This document shows positions 8,936 through 18,285 of a stretch of DNA of 64,000 nucleotides, piece after piece. Position numbers and translations under genes: made by a program. The DNA comes from Sulfitobacter sp. HGT1 (GTDB lineage Bacteria; Pseudomonadota; Alphaproteobacteria; Rhodobacterales; Rhodobacteraceae), in the NCBI RefSeq assembly GCF_013282155.1, contig NZ_BLWI01000008.1, positions 372,001-436,000 on the forward strand, written 5' to 3'. The stretch's first letter is position 1. Every line of letters starts with the position of its first letter. Under the pieces are notes generated by a model. That model saw only the letters and a program-made list of their open reading frames with translations. It was not told where the DNA came from and did no database searches.

Positions 8936-11488
8936 ATGCGCGACGCTGCCCCACAGACGATATACCTCGCCGATTACACGCCTTTCGGCTTTATTATCGA
9001 CAGCGTTGCCCTTCACTTTGATCTGGACCCGCACAAGACCCGCGTCAAAAGCACCATCGCGTTCCGGCCAAACCCCGATGCCACAGACCCCACGTTCTTT
9101 TTGCACGGTGAAAAGCTGAACCTGATCAGCGCCAAGATCGACGGCAAACCCGTAACGCCCGATGTCACCGCCGAGGGCCTGACCTGCGACGTGCCAAACG
9201 CCCCCTTTGTTTGGGAATCCGAGGTCGAGATTGACCCGACCGGCAACACCGCGCTTGAGGGGCTATATATGTCGAACGGCATGTATTGCACCCAATGCGA
9301 GGCCGAAGGCTTTCGCAAGATCACCTATTACCCCGACCGCCCCGATGTGATGGCCGTGTTCACCGTGACCATCAACGGCCCGCATCCGGTGCTGCTGTCC
9401 AACGGCAACCCTGTGTCCAACGACACCCACAGCGCCGAATGGCACGACCCCTGGCCCAAGCCCGCCTATCTCTTCGCGCTGGTCGCAGGCGATCTGGTCG
9501 CCCATCCCGGCAGTTTCACGACCAAATCGGGCCGCGATGTCACCCTGAACCTCTATGTGCGCCCCGGCGACGAGGGCAAATGCGCCTTTGGCATGCAGGC
9601 GCTGAAGGATTCGATGAAATGGGACGAAGACGTTTACGGCCGCGAATACGACCTTGATCTGTTCAACATCGTCGCCGTCGATGATTTCAACATGGGCGCG
9701 ATGGAGAACAAGGGCCTGAACGTCTTCAACTCCTCTGCCGTTCTGGCCTCGCCCGAAACCTCGACCGATATGAACTTTGAACGGATCGAGGCGATCATCG
9801 CCCACGAGTATTTCCACAATTGGACCGGCAACCGCATCACCTGCCGCGACTGGTTCCAACTGTGCCTCAAGGAAGGGCTGACCGTGTTCCGCGACAGCCA
9901 GTTCACCTCCGACATGCGCTCGGCCCCAGTCAAACGCATCAGCGATGTGATCGACCTGCGCGCCCGCCAGTTCCCCGAAGACCAAGGCCCGCTGGCCCAC
10001 CCCGTGCGCCCCGACAGCTTTCAGGAAATCAACAACTTCTACACCGCCACGGTCTATGAAAAAGGGGCCGAAGTCATCGGGATGTTAAAACTGCTGGTCG
10101 GCGACAAGGCCTATGCGGATGCGCTCGACCTCTATTTCGACCGCCATGACGGTCAGGCCTGCACGATCGAAGACTGGCTGCGCGTGTTCGAGGACACCAC
10201 CGGCCGCGACCTGACCCAGTTCAAACGCTGGTATTCACAAGCCGGCACCCCGCGTCTGTCAGTGACCGAAGACTGGGACCACGGCAAACTGACACTGACC
10301 TTTAAACAGCACACCCCGCCCAGCACTGCCACGCCTGATCCGCAACCGCAGGTGCTGCCCATCGCCGTGGGTCTGATCGACCAGGACGGCGACGAGGTCG
10401 AGGAAACCAATATACTCGAAATGACTAAAGCCGAACAAAGCTTTGTCTTCGACAACCTCGGCACCCGCCCCATTGTGTCGATCCTGCGCGGCTTTTCCGC
10501 CCCCGTGGTGCTGACCCAAGACTTAAGCGATGCCGACCGCGCGCATTTGCTGGCCTATGATACCGACCCGTTCAACCGTTGGGAACAGGGCCGCATTCTT
10601 GCGCGCAAATCGCTGCTGGCAATGATCCTCGAGGGCAAGAAACCGAACAAGGACTGGCTGAAAGGCATCCGCGCCGTGATCAGCGACGAACATCTTGATC
10701 CGGCCTACCGCGCGCTGATGCTCAGCTTGCCCTCGCAATCGGATCTGGCCCGCGCCTTGGCCGAAGACGGCCACACCCCAGACCCCGACATCATCTATGC
10801 CGCGGTCGAGGCCACCCGCGATGCGATGGCGAAATCCTATGCCAATCTGGTCCCGACGCTCTATATGCGCCACACGGTGACGGATGCCTATGAACCCAAT
10901 GCCGCGCAATCGGGCAAACGGTCGCTTGCCAATGCGGCCTTGTCGCTGCTTACCCGCACAGACGACGGTGCCATGGCGCAAAAGCAATACGGTGCCGCCG
11001 ATAACATGACCCAACAGCTTGGTGCCCTGGCGAACCTGATCCGCGCGGGCAAAGGCAGCGGCGCGTTAAAGGCGTTCGAGGCACAGTGGAAAGACGACCG
11101 TCTGGTGATGGATAAATGGTTCGGCCTGCAAGTCATGGAAGCCGACCCCGAAGAGGCCCACGAGGTCGTCGAAACCCTGACCGAACACGCCGATTTCAAC
11201 TGGAAGAACCCCAACCGCTTCCGCTCGGTTCTGGGGGCCTTTGCCGCCCATCATGCCGGGTTCCACCACGCGTCGGGCGCGGGCTATCGCCTGCTGGCCG
11301 ACTGGCTGATCAAGCTTGATCCGCTGAACCCGCAAACCACGGCACGGATGTGTTCCGCCTTCCAGACATGGAAACGCTATGACGCGGACCGGCAGGCCTT
11401 GATCAAAACCGAACTCGACCGCATTCTCGCCCAGCCCGACCTGTCGCGCGATACAACCGAAATGCTAACCCGTATTAGGGGGGCCTAA
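8936..11488 (+). CDS. pepN: Aminopeptidase N (M1 metallopeptidase)
   Basis: The 850-aa zinc aminopeptidase removes N-terminal residues from peptides in the cytoplasm. The exopeptidase motif GAMENKG is near residue 255, and HEYFHNWTGNRI with LKEGLTVFRD (HExxH-x18-E) near 290-320 supplies zinc ligands and catalytic Glu. The whole length matches proteobacterial PepN. ATG 8936 is chosen over the TTG at 8897 because AAAGGA precedes it and MRDAAPQTIYLADYTPF is the family N-terminus. The SDR follows after 3 bases, so the two are cotranscribed. Confidence 0.96.
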   Translation: MRDAAPQTIYLADYTPFGFIIDSVALHFDLDPHKTRVKSTIAFRPNPDATDPTFFLHGEKLNLISAKIDGKPVTPDVTAEGLTCDVPNAPFVWESEVEIDPTGNTALEGLYMSNGMYCTQCEAEGFRKITYYPDRPDVMAVFTVTINGPHPVLLSNGNPVSNDTHSAEWHDPWPKPAYLFALVAGDLVAHPGSFTTKSGRDVTLNLYVRPGDEGKCAFGMQALKDSMKWDEDVYGREYDLDLFNIVAVDDFNMGAMENKGLNVFNSSAVLASPETSTDMNFERIEAIIAHEYFHNWTGNRITCRDWFQLCLKEGLTVFRDSQFTSDMRSAPVKRISDVIDLRARQFPEDQGPLAHPVRPDSFQEINNFYTATVYEKGAEVIGMLKLLVGDKAYADALDLYFDRHDGQACTIEDWLRVFEDTTGRDLTQFKRWYSQAGTPRLSVTEDWDHGKLTLTFKQHTPPSTATPDPQPQVLPIAVGLIDQDGDEVEETNILEMTKAEQSFVFDNLGTRPIVSILRGFSAPVVLTQDLSDADRAHLLAYDTDPFNRWEQGRILARKSLLAMILEGKKPNKDWLKGIRAVISDEHLDPAYRALMLSLPSQSDLARALAEDGHTPDPDIIYAAVEATRDAMAKSYANLVPTLYMRHTVTDAYEPNAAQSGKRSLANAALSLLTRTDDGAMAQKQYGAADNMTQQLGALANLIRAGKGSGALKAFEAQWKDDRLVMDKWFGLQVMEADPEEAHEVVETLTEHADFNWKNPNRFRSVLGAFAAHHAGFHHASGAGYRLLADWLIKLDPLNPQTTARMCSAFQTWKRYDADRQALIKTELDRILAQPDLSRDTTEMLTRIRGA

Positions 11489-11491
11489 GCC

Positions 11492-12226
11492 ATGCGTCCG
11501 ATCCTTCTCATCACCGGTGCCTCTGCCGGCATTGGTGCCGCCTGCGCCCGTCTGGCCGCGCCCAGCTATGATCTGGCCCTGAACTACCGCTCCGATACTA
11601 CAGCGGCCAAAGCGGTCGCCGCACAGGCCGAAGCCCAAGGCGCACGCGTTTTGCTGTGTCAGGGCGATGTCGCCGACCCTGCCGATGTGGCGCGCATCTT
11701 TGACCAGATCGACCAACACTTTGGCCGCCTCGATGCGCTGATCAACAACGCGGGCATCGTCGACCAGATCGCCACGGTCGCCGACATGGACCACGCCCGC
11801 CTGAAACGCATGTTCGATGTGAATGTGATCGGGGCGATGATGGTGGCCCAGGCCGCCGCCGCCCGAATGCAAGCCCAAGGCAACGGCGCGATCGTCAACA
11901 TGGGGTCGATCGCGGCGCGGCTCGGGTCGGCAAATGAATTCGTGGACTATGCCGCCTCCAAAGCCGCCATTGACGCCTTCACCAAAGGCCTCGCCAATGA
12001 ACTTGCGCCCCAAGGCATCCGCGTCAATGCGATCCGCCCCGGCCTGATCGAAACCGAAATCCACGCCAAAGCAGGCGCACCAACCCGCGCCCAAGACCTT
12101 GCCAAAAACATCCCCATGCAACGCACAGGCACCGCCGACGAAGTCGCCAGCGCCACGTTGTTCTTGCTGTCGGATGCGGCCAGCTACATCACCGGCACGA
12201 CATTGGACGTCAGCGGCGGGCGCTGA
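11492..12226 (+). CDS. SDR family oxidoreductase
   Basis: A 244-aa classical short-chain dehydrogenase: TGASAGIG at residues 8-15, NNAGI near 86-90, the catalytic Ser in NMGSIAAR near 138, YAASK near 153-157 and the FabG-like end DVSGGR. Its ribosome site is the AGGGGGG inside the end of pepN. The stop overlaps the next ATG (TGATG). Substrate unknown; a glucose-1-dehydrogenase or FabG-like label is often given to such members. Confidence 0.88.
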   Translation: MRPILLITGASAGIGAACARLAAPSYDLALNYRSDTTAAKAVAAQAEAQGARVLLCQGDVADPADVARIFDQIDQHFGRLDALINNAGIVDQIATVADMDHARLKRMFDVNVIGAMMVAQAAAARMQAQGNGAIVNMGSIAARLGSANEFVDYAASKAAIDAFTKGLANELAPQGIRVNAIRPGLIETEIHAKAGAPTRAQDLAKNIPMQRTGTADEVASATLFLLSDAASYITGTTLDVSGGR

Positions 12227-12660
12227 TGCCCGCCCCGTTCACCTACCAGCGACAGGGGCGCAGCATCGGGGCGATGGTGCTGCTGGCAGCGATCTGGACG
12301 GCGCTGGCCTGCGCCTGGGTTCTGATCGACGCCGCTCCGCTGATCCTCGGGATCATCGCCGCCTGCACCCTGCCCGCCCTCTATGATGTGGTCAAAAACC
12401 CCGCAGCCGGCCTCAGCCTCACCCAAGAGCAACTCCACTGGCACAGCGGCCCCCGTACCGCCGAAATACCGGTCACGGAAATCGACCGCCTCCGCCTCGA
12501 CACCCGGCTCGACTTTTCAGTCCGCGCAACGGTCATGCTGAAAAACGGCCGCAAAATCCGGATTCCGTTCGAGGCGACACCCCCCCATCACAGCTTTGAA
12601 CAGGCGCTAAACGCCCGAAACATCAAAACCGAACGCCATCATTTCAGCCTCAGGCAATGA
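12226..12660 (+). CDS. Two-helix membrane protein of unknown function
   Basis: A 144-aa product with two adjacent hydrophobic helices (residues about 12-50, IGAMVLLAAIWTALACAWVL and LILGIIAACTLPALY) followed by a soluble about 85-residue domain with alternating hydrophobic strands (SLTQEQLHWHSG, EIPVTEIDRLRL, VRATVMLKNGRKIRIPF). The tail resembles PH-like domains attached to bacterial membrane proteins, but no family is assigned. Its start overlaps the SDR stop, so it is translationally coupled to it. Confidence 0.75.
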   Translation: MPAPFTYQRQGRSIGAMVLLAAIWTALACAWVLIDAAPLILGIIAACTLPALYDVVKNPAAGLSLTQEQLHWHSGPRTAEIPVTEIDRLRLDTRLDFSVRATVMLKNGRKIRIPFEATPPHHSFEQALNARNIKTERHHFSLRQ

Positions 12661-12743
12661 CCCCCCGCTTCTCTGGCTCTTAAATATCCTCGCCGAAGGC
12701 ATCCCGCCCCCAGCGCCCATTCCCAAGATCGAAAAAACGCGCG

Positions 12744-13523
12744 CTATGGCCGCGCCTTGGGCCGGACCCGGTCCACAGGGGTACAATAGCTCTGCCCTCG
12801 CAGCCACCGCGCCATATCTCCCCGCTTGGCCTCGCTGCGCATGGGCCCCCAATCCGCCGCGACACCGCGCCCCTTGGGGCCATAGATCACCCCGTCCCGC
12901 GGGACCGTCACCGCCATGATCCGAATGCCACAGCTCAGGTTCGCGCCGCCGCTTTTCAGCGCCTCACCGCTGCCCGCATTGCATTTGTACCCCCGTGCAG
13001 TGGCGGGCAAAATCTGCAACAACCCGTACCACAGCCCCCCACCGCCGACAGCATAAGGCTTGTAGGTGCTTTCATGTTTTGACAGCGCTGACAGGAAACC
13101 GACCCAAAACGCGCGACGTCCCCTTTCATCTGCTGTGGGGTATGCGGGGCACCAGTCGCCGATATCTGCCGGCACCATATCAACCAGAGGTTTGCCGTGG
13201 CTCTTGAGCGCCGACAGCGCCACCCGTGTCCAAAGCGCATGCCCCGGCTGATGCTGGAACCGCGTGCGGGGCAGGTTTGCGGGCCGTGCCGGGGGCGACA
13301 GGTTTTCCCGGCTCAACCGGGCGCGCGGTGTCAGATCCGTCAGCCCCGCAGCGGCGGGTGCATCCGCAGTCTGCCCGACGGCAACCGATGGCAACGGCAC
13401 CACCGCATCTGACCCGATAGAGCCATCCGCCCGCGCAATCGGGCGCAGCAAATCATCGGCCTGCGCAACCGCATAGGTTGCGCACCCGATCAGGGTCAAA
13501 CTCAGAACTGAAAGTCGTCTCAC
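12744..13523 (-). CDS. Lytic transglycosylase (SLT domain), exported
   Basis: A 259-aa protein with an N-terminal signal peptide (MRRLSVLSLTLIGCATYAVAQA), a proline/alanine-rich linker, and a C-terminal goose-lysozyme-like SLT fold. SALSKHESTYKPYAVGGG near residue 150 carries the catalytic Glu, and GLLQILPATARGYKC follows. A pair of later cysteines could form disulphides. It cleaves peptidoglycan in the periplasm. It is convergent with the preceding gene (83-base gap) and divergent from the 437-aa gene; the 245-base upstream gap shows no further gene. Confidence 0.85.
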   Translation of the reverse strand: MRRLSVLSLTLIGCATYAVAQADDLLRPIARADGSIGSDAVVPLPSVAVGQTADAPAAAGLTDLTPRARLSRENLSPPARPANLPRTRFQHQPGHALWTRVALSALKSHGKPLVDMVPADIGDWCPAYPTADERGRRAFWVGFLSALSKHESTYKPYAVGGGGLWYGLLQILPATARGYKCNAGSGEALKSGGANLSCGIRIMAVTVPRDGVIYGPKGRGVAADWGPMRSEAKRGDMARWLRGQSYCTPVDRVRPKARP

Positions 13524-13768
13524 GTCCTCATCCCCCCTGTTCTCCCTTGAAATTCAGGCAAATCACCATTCCCGCAAGCTGTTTCAACAAAGCTGTCGCA
13601 TTTCGGCTACCGTTTCCAACCCTCATACAATTCGTCAGAATTTAGCCCGAAACACACGCTTTGGCTGTAGATAAATCGCACATGAACCTTGCCGCAGCCA
13701 TGTTCGCGCCCAAATCTGCGGCCATCTTAATCTGATAAAAGACGTTCACACGAAAGACTGGACAAAAC

Positions 13769-15082
13769 ATGATGCAGATTAAGAACTTTTTCAAACGCAA
13801 GAAAACGTCATCTATTACACATGGCGCTGTCAACATGTCTTCGATCCCGTCCCTTGCTGATCTGTCCGAAAAATTAACGAACGCCAAGCTGTGCCAGCGG
13901 CAATCCCGCGAGCCGCTGGCAAAACCCGATCGGGATATGCTGAAGATCAACTGTCCCGACCCCACTGCCGAAGAACGCGCGCGCGATGGCTATCAACAGA
14001 CAGGTCAACGTCTGGTGCGTCAGGAAAACTGGACAGCCCTAAGCCAGGTGATCCGCCAGCATGATGACGCCAGTACCTTGACCCAAGGCGCAATGCCGGT
14101 GGCGGATTTGATCGCCTTTGGTGCCCGTGGCGATGTGGTCATGGCTGCCGAACACGCGATCCGCGAAAGCGACACCTGCGTCGCCAAGGAAGTCCTTACC
14201 GGCATCGAAGACTTTGAACATGTGCTCGAAGAATATCCCAACGACTATATCGTGGCCTGCATCGTGGCCCATGCCCATATCGACGTCGGCTGGGCGTGGC
14301 GTGGCAACGGGTGGGATGCGGAAATCCCGCAGCGCAACCGCGATGCCTTTGAGGCGCATTTCGCCCGCGCCCAAGAGATCATCGAACCGTTTTTGGACCA
14401 ACACCCCGACAGCCCCCTGCTGGCTGCAACCCATTGCGCCCAGGTCTGCGGACCCGTCGGGGCAAAAAGCCACGTGGCTGACAGATACGAACACCTGATT
14501 GACCTCAACCCCCGCAATCCCGGGCCAATGCGGGCGATGGGCAACCATCTTCTGCCGCGCTGGTTTGGCAGCTATGCCCAGCTTGAGCTCGAGGCCCGGC
14601 GCACAGCGGCGCGCACGGCAGATATCTGGGGGGCTGGCGGCTATACCTGGGTGCAGTTCGACGCGATTTCCTGCGATGACGAAGCCTGCGCGCATCTGGA
14701 CCTGCAATTCTTTATCGACGGTCTGCGCGACATTCTGGAGCGCAGCCCGGATGCCTATACGGTGAACCTTCTTGCGGCCTATTGTGCCAACACCATCGGT
14801 CAGGGCTTTACCGGCAATGACGAAGCCGACCAGGTTCGCGCCCAGATTGCCGCTTGCACGGAATGGATTGTGCGTGAACATCTGACCGAATTGCACCCGA
14901 TGATCTGGGCCCATGCGGCACACGGGTTTGACAACAACCTGCGCATCCGTTCACCGCATAAATTTGCGGCTGCGGGTCAGGATGATGCCATGCGGATCAT
15001 GGCAGGCCTGTTCAAAGCAGAGATCGAAGCCGGTAAACGCATCGTATTCACGGAAAACGGCCCGCAGGCCCACGCCTTTTAG
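13769..15082 (+). CDS. Hypothetical protein, 437 aa, helical-repeat-like
   Basis: Unrecognised. The product is soluble, rich in Ala, Asp and His, and mostly predicted-helical by eye, with segments such as VVMAAEHAIRESDTCVAKEVL and AHAHIDVGWAWRGNGWDAEIP that recall tetratricopeptide-like repeats. The first about 25 residues are strongly basic (KNFFKRKKTSS). Start is uncertain among ATGs at 13769, 13772 and 13835, as no strong ribosome site is seen. It is transcribed alone, between the transglycosylase and gatB, and is followed by a long hairpin. Confidence 0.75.
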   Translation: MMQIKNFFKRKKTSSITHGAVNMSSIPSLADLSEKLTNAKLCQRQSREPLAKPDRDMLKINCPDPTAEERARDGYQQTGQRLVRQENWTALSQVIRQHDDASTLTQGAMPVADLIAFGARGDVVMAAEHAIRESDTCVAKEVLTGIEDFEHVLEEYPNDYIVACIVAHAHIDVGWAWRGNGWDAEIPQRNRDAFEAHFARAQEIIEPFLDQHPDSPLLAATHCAQVCGPVGAKSHVADRYEHLIDLNPRNPGPMRAMGNHLLPRWFGSYAQLELEARRTAARTADIWGAGGYTWVQFDAISCDDEACAHLDLQFFIDGLRDILERSPDAYTVNLLAAYCANTIGQGFTGNDEADQVRAQIAACTEWIVREHLTELHPMIWAHAAHGFDNNLRIRSPHKFAAAGQDDAMRIMAGLFKAEIEAGKRIVFTENGPQAHAF

Positions 15083-15134
15083 GGCATTCCGTTTCCAGGT
15101 CGCTCCGTTCGGGATGCCGTCCGATGACCGTCGC

Positions 15135-15178
15135 GCCATCGCGCCGGACTGGCCCTTGCGCCGGTCCGGCGCGATGGC
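15135..15178. terminator. 15-bp perfect hairpin between the 437-aa gene and gatB
   Basis: GCCATCGCGCCGGAC (15135-15149) and its exact inverse complement (15164-15178) enclose a 14-base loop. There is no T-run on either side, so it is either a Rho-assisted terminator/3' stabiliser of the upstream transcript or an intergenic repeat. It lies 53 bases past the 437-aa stop and 91 bases before gatB. Confidence 0.55.
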
Positions 15179-15268
15179 TTTGGGCGACAGGGGCCAAGCC
15201 CCCTCTTGCAGCACCCCGCCCCCTGTCTTATGACCGACACAGATCCCTAAGATGCCAAAGGTGCCCGA

Positions 15269-16780
15269 ATGCTTGACCTGACCTATGACACCCCAAAAGT
15301 CCGCACAATTGCCGGTGCCAAACATGACTGGGAACTGGTCATCGGGATGGAGGTCCACGCGCAGGTGCTGTCAAACGCCAAACTCTTCTCGGCGGCATCC
15401 ACCAAATTCGGCGCAGAACCCAACAGCAACGTGTCATTCGTCGATGCCGCAATGCCCGGGATGCTGCCCACGCTGAACGAATTCTGCGTTGAACAGGCGG
15501 TGCGCACCGGTTTGGGCCTCAAGGCGCAGATCAATCTGGAAAGCGCGTTCGACCGCAAGAACTACTTTTACCCCGATCTGCCGCAAGGCTATCAGATTTC
15601 CCAGCTGTACCACCCCATCGTGGGCGAAGGCGAAGTGCTGGTTGAAATGGGCGACAACACCGCGCGTCTGGTGCGCGTCGAACGCATCCACCTTGAACAG
15701 GACGCGGGCAAATCCATTCACGATATGGACCCGAACATGTCGTTTGTGGATTTGAACCGCACCGGTGTTGCCCTGATGGAGATCGTCAGCAAACCCGACA
15801 TCCGCGGCCCCGAAGAAGCCGCCGCCTATCTGACCAAACTGCGCCAGATCCTGCGGTACCTGGGCACCTGCAACGGCGACATGCAGTCCGGTGCCATGCG
15901 CGCCGACGTGAACGTGTCGATCTGCCTGCCCGGCCAGTATGAAAAATACCAGGCGACGCAAGATTTCAGCCATCTCGGCACCCGCTGCGAGATCAAGAAC
16001 ATGAACTCCATGCGCTTTATCCAGCAGGCCATCGACGTCGAAGCCAAACGCCAGATCGCCATTGTCGAAGGTGGCGGCGAAGTTGTGCAAGAAACGCGGC
16101 TGTTTGACCCGGACAAAATGGAAACCCGTTCTATGCGGTCCAAGGAAGAAGCCCATGATTACCGCTATTTCCCCGACCCCGATCTGCTGCCACTGGTGAT
16201 TGAACAGGCGTGGGTCGACCAGATCAACGCAACCCTGCCCGAACTTCCCGACGCCAAGAAAGCACGCTTTATCAACGATTTCGGCCTCAGCGACTATGAT
16301 GCATCGGTGCTGACGGCAGACCTCGACAGCTCCAGCTATTTTGAGCAAACCGCCCAAGGGCGTGACGGCAAGATGGCTGCAAACTGGGTGATCAACGAAC
16401 TCTTCGGTCGTCTCAAGAAGGACGAGAAAACGATCAATGAAAGCCCCGTCACCCCCGCCCAGCTGGGCGGCGTGGTTGATCTGATCGCGTCCGATGCCAT
16501 TTCCGGCAAGATCGGCAAAGACCTCTTCGAGATCGTCTATACCGAAGGCGGCGATCCTGCCGTGATCGTTGAAGAACGTGGCATGAAGCAGGTCACCGAC
16601 ACCGCAGCCATCGAGGCCGCCGTGGACGAGATCATCGCCGCCAACCCCGATCAGGTTGCCAAAGCCCGCGAGAACCCCAAGCTGGCCGGTTGGTTCGTGG
16701 GTCAGACCATGAAAGCCACAGGCGGCAAGGCAAACCCCAAGGCGGTCAATGAAATCGTGGCGAAAAAGCTGAACGGCTGA
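15269..16780 (+). CDS. gatB: Asp-tRNA(Asn)/Glu-tRNA(Gln) amidotransferase subunit B
   Basis: The 503-aa tRNA-binding kinase subunit of GatCAB, which amidates mischarged Glu-tRNA(Gln) or Asp-tRNA(Asn). Family signatures: [12 protein letters not shown] near residue 25, [31 protein letters not shown] near 95, and [22 protein letters not shown] near 290. The C-terminal 150 residues form the helical YqeY-like tail ending in [16 protein letters not shown]. Length is typical. gatA and gatC are not in the window. AAAGG lies before the ATG. Confidence 0.97.
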   Translation: MLDLTYDTPKVRTIAGAKHDWELVIGMEVHAQVLSNAKLFSAASTKFGAEPNSNVSFVDAAMPGMLPTLNEFCVEQAVRTGLGLKAQINLESAFDRKNYFYPDLPQGYQISQLYHPIVGEGEVLVEMGDNTARLVRVERIHLEQDAGKSIHDMDPNMSFVDLNRTGVALMEIVSKPDIRGPEEAAAYLTKLRQILRYLGTCNGDMQSGAMRADVNVSICLPGQYEKYQATQDFSHLGTRCEIKNMNSMRFIQQAIDVEAKRQIAIVEGGGEVVQETRLFDPDKMETRSMRSKEEAHDYRYFPDPDLLPLVIEQAWVDQINATLPELPDAKKARFINDFGLSDYDASVLTADLDSSSYFEQTAQGRDGKMAANWVINELFGRLKKDEKTINESPVTPAQLGGVVDLIASDAISGKIGKDLFEIVYTEGGDPAVIVEERGMKQVTDTAAIEAAVDEIIAANPDQVAKARENPKLAGWFVGQTMKATGGKANPKAVNEIVAKKLNG

Positions 16781-16789
16781 GGGCGGCGC

Positions 16790-16832
16790 GGAATTTTTCA
16801 AAAATTCCGGCCCGTTTTCTTTCAAGAAAACG
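16790..16832. repeat. Two tandem AT-rich palindromes after gatB
   Basis: GGAATTTTT-C-AAAAATTCC (16790-16808) and CGTTTTCTT-TC-AAGAAAACG (16813-16832) are both perfect, 5 bases apart. They follow the gatB stop by 10 bases. Either could act as a terminator; the tandem form looks like a small intergenic palindromic repeat. Confidence 0.6.
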
Positions 16833-16873
16833 CCCCCCGCCCAAAGTCTATCGCCCTAACGAGAGGTTGCCCC

Positions 16874-17341
16874 TTGGAAACGCCCTTTAAATCATCGCTA
16901 CGTGCTGTCAGACCCGAATGGATCGACTTTAACGGCCATCTGAACATGGCCTATTATTCGGTGCTGATGGATAACGCGGTCGATGATGCCTACGATGTGC
17001 TTGGCTTTGGCCCCGAGTATCAAAAGCAGGGCTGCACCACCTATGTCGCCGAATTCCACATCTGCTATGTGCGCGAATTGCACGAGGGCGCGCAGACCTA
17101 CTGCACCTTCCAGTTGCTGGATTACGACGAAAAGCGCTTTCACAGTTTTGTGGAGCTTTGGCACGCAGATGGCTGGCTTGCCGCCACCGGAGAGGCGCTG
17201 ACCCTCCATGTCGATCAATCCGGCCCCCGTGTTGCCCCCATGCCAGACACGATCCTGTCCAAGCTTGACGCGATGAAGCAGGCCCACAGCAGCCTGCCTT
17301 TCCCCGACCGGGCGGGGCGCAAGATCGGCCTAAAAAAGTAG
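16874..17341 (+). CDS. Hotdog-fold acyl-CoA thioesterase
   Basis: A 155-aa 4HBT-type hotdog protein: RPEWIDFNGHLNMAYYSVLMD contains the D-x-N-x-H active-site region (residues about 16-22), and TTYVAEFHICYVRELHEG forms the long beta strand. The overall pattern resembles the thioesterases linked to carnitine degradation (betainyl-CoA thioesterase), but no carnitine gene is nearby, so the substrate is open. The start is TTG at 16874 with GAGAGG 7 bases upstream; no in-frame ATG precedes the conserved region. Confidence 0.85.
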   Translation: METPFKSSLRAVRPEWIDFNGHLNMAYYSVLMDNAVDDAYDVLGFGPEYQKQGCTTYVAEFHICYVRELHEGAQTYCTFQLLDYDEKRFHSFVELWHADGWLAATGEALTLHVDQSGPRVAPMPDTILSKLDAMKQAHSSLPFPDRAGRKIGLKK

Positions 17342-17435
17342 CAATGCCTGATAAGTTGTAGAAACTGCGGCGCGATCCCGTTGAAGGACATTTTCCAATG
17401 GGGTATGACAGGGCAAGCAACCCCGAAGGACGCAC

Positions 17436-17957
17436 ATGCCCCGTTACGAATACAAAGTCGTACCCGCCCCGAACAAGGGCCTGAAAGGCAAGAACGTCAA
17501 AGGGGCCGAGGCCCGGTTTTCCCACGCATTACAAGAGCTTATGAATGGTCTTTCCGGCTATGGCTGGGAATATCAACGCGCCGAAACCCTGCCTTCGATT
17601 GAACGTGCAGGCCTTACCGGGTCCACCACCGAATGGCGCAATGTGCTGGTGTTTCGCCGCCCCCGCGAGGGCGATGCGGAAGCGTTTAACCCCGAATTGC
17701 TGCCTGCCCCGCAGGCCTTTGCGCCCGATCCAGACCCGATCGAAGCCAAAAAGAACGAAATTTCCAGCAACCCGCAAGGATATCAGGGGTTCTTTCAAGG
17801 CGAAAACGGCGTCGAGGATCACGACGATTTGAACGCGGCCCCTGCCTTGCTCAATTCGCTTGCCAAGCGGCGCAAAAAACCCGCTGCGGGTGACGAGGCC
17901 GCAGGTGACGCTGCTGAGGCCGCCCCAGCCGACACGCCCCCCGCCGCCAAAGACTAA
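17436..17957 (+). CDS. DUF4177 domain-containing protein
   Basis: A 173-aa protein with an N-terminal DUF4177-like domain (MPRYEYKVVPAPNKG, then LMNGLSGYGWEYQRAETLP and a strand NVLVFRRPRE, residues 1-77). The remainder is low-complexity, Ala/Pro/Asp-rich and probably disordered. DUF4177 proteins are small and of unknown function. Its last bases overlap the end of bolA on the other strand by 4 bases. Confidence 0.8.
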   Translation: MPRYEYKVVPAPNKGLKGKNVKGAEARFSHALQELMNGLSGYGWEYQRAETLPSIERAGLTGSTTEWRNVLVFRRPREGDAEAFNPELLPAPQAFAPDPDPIEAKKNEISSNPQGYQGFFQGENGVEDHDDLNAAPALLNSLAKRRKKPAAGDEAAGDAAEAAPADTPPAAKD

Positions 17958-18211
17958 ACGTCGATGTCCAGCGCCAGCGCGTGGATGCGGCCAATCAACT
18001 CGGGTCCCAAGGCCCCGTGCACCGCGCGGTGCCGTGCAATCCGGTTCATGCCCTTGAATTTTTCGGACCTGATTTTTACGTTAAAGTGGCTTTCGCCTCC
18101 CTCTTGAAAGCCCGAATGCCCTCGGTGGCTTTCGCTATCATCCACAACGCTCAGTTCGGTTGGCGCAAAATCGGCTTCCAAACGGTCGGCAATTTCTTGA
18201 GTTACTGACAT
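17954..18211 (-). CDS. BolA family protein
   Basis: The 85-aa product has the BolA core: GGESHFNVKIRSEKFKGMNRIARHRAVHGAL (residues about 38-68), with the conserved RHRAV-x-x-AL and a final LIGRIHALALDI helix. BolA proteins bind [2Fe-2S] clusters with monothiol glutaredoxins and take part in iron sensing and Fe-S delivery; some also act as transcription factors. It is monocistronic and divergent from the J-domain gene, a 74-base promoter gap separating the two. Confidence 0.92.
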   Translation of the reverse strand: MSVTQEIADRLEADFAPTELSVVDDSESHRGHSGFQEGGESHFNVKIRSEKFKGMNRIARHRAVHGALGPELIGRIHALALDIDV

Positions 18212-18285
18212 TTTTTCGCAAAGCCCCCTTCAATCTGGCGCTGCAATCTTTAGAGTGATCGTCCTGAGTCGGAAAGGTCCATATC

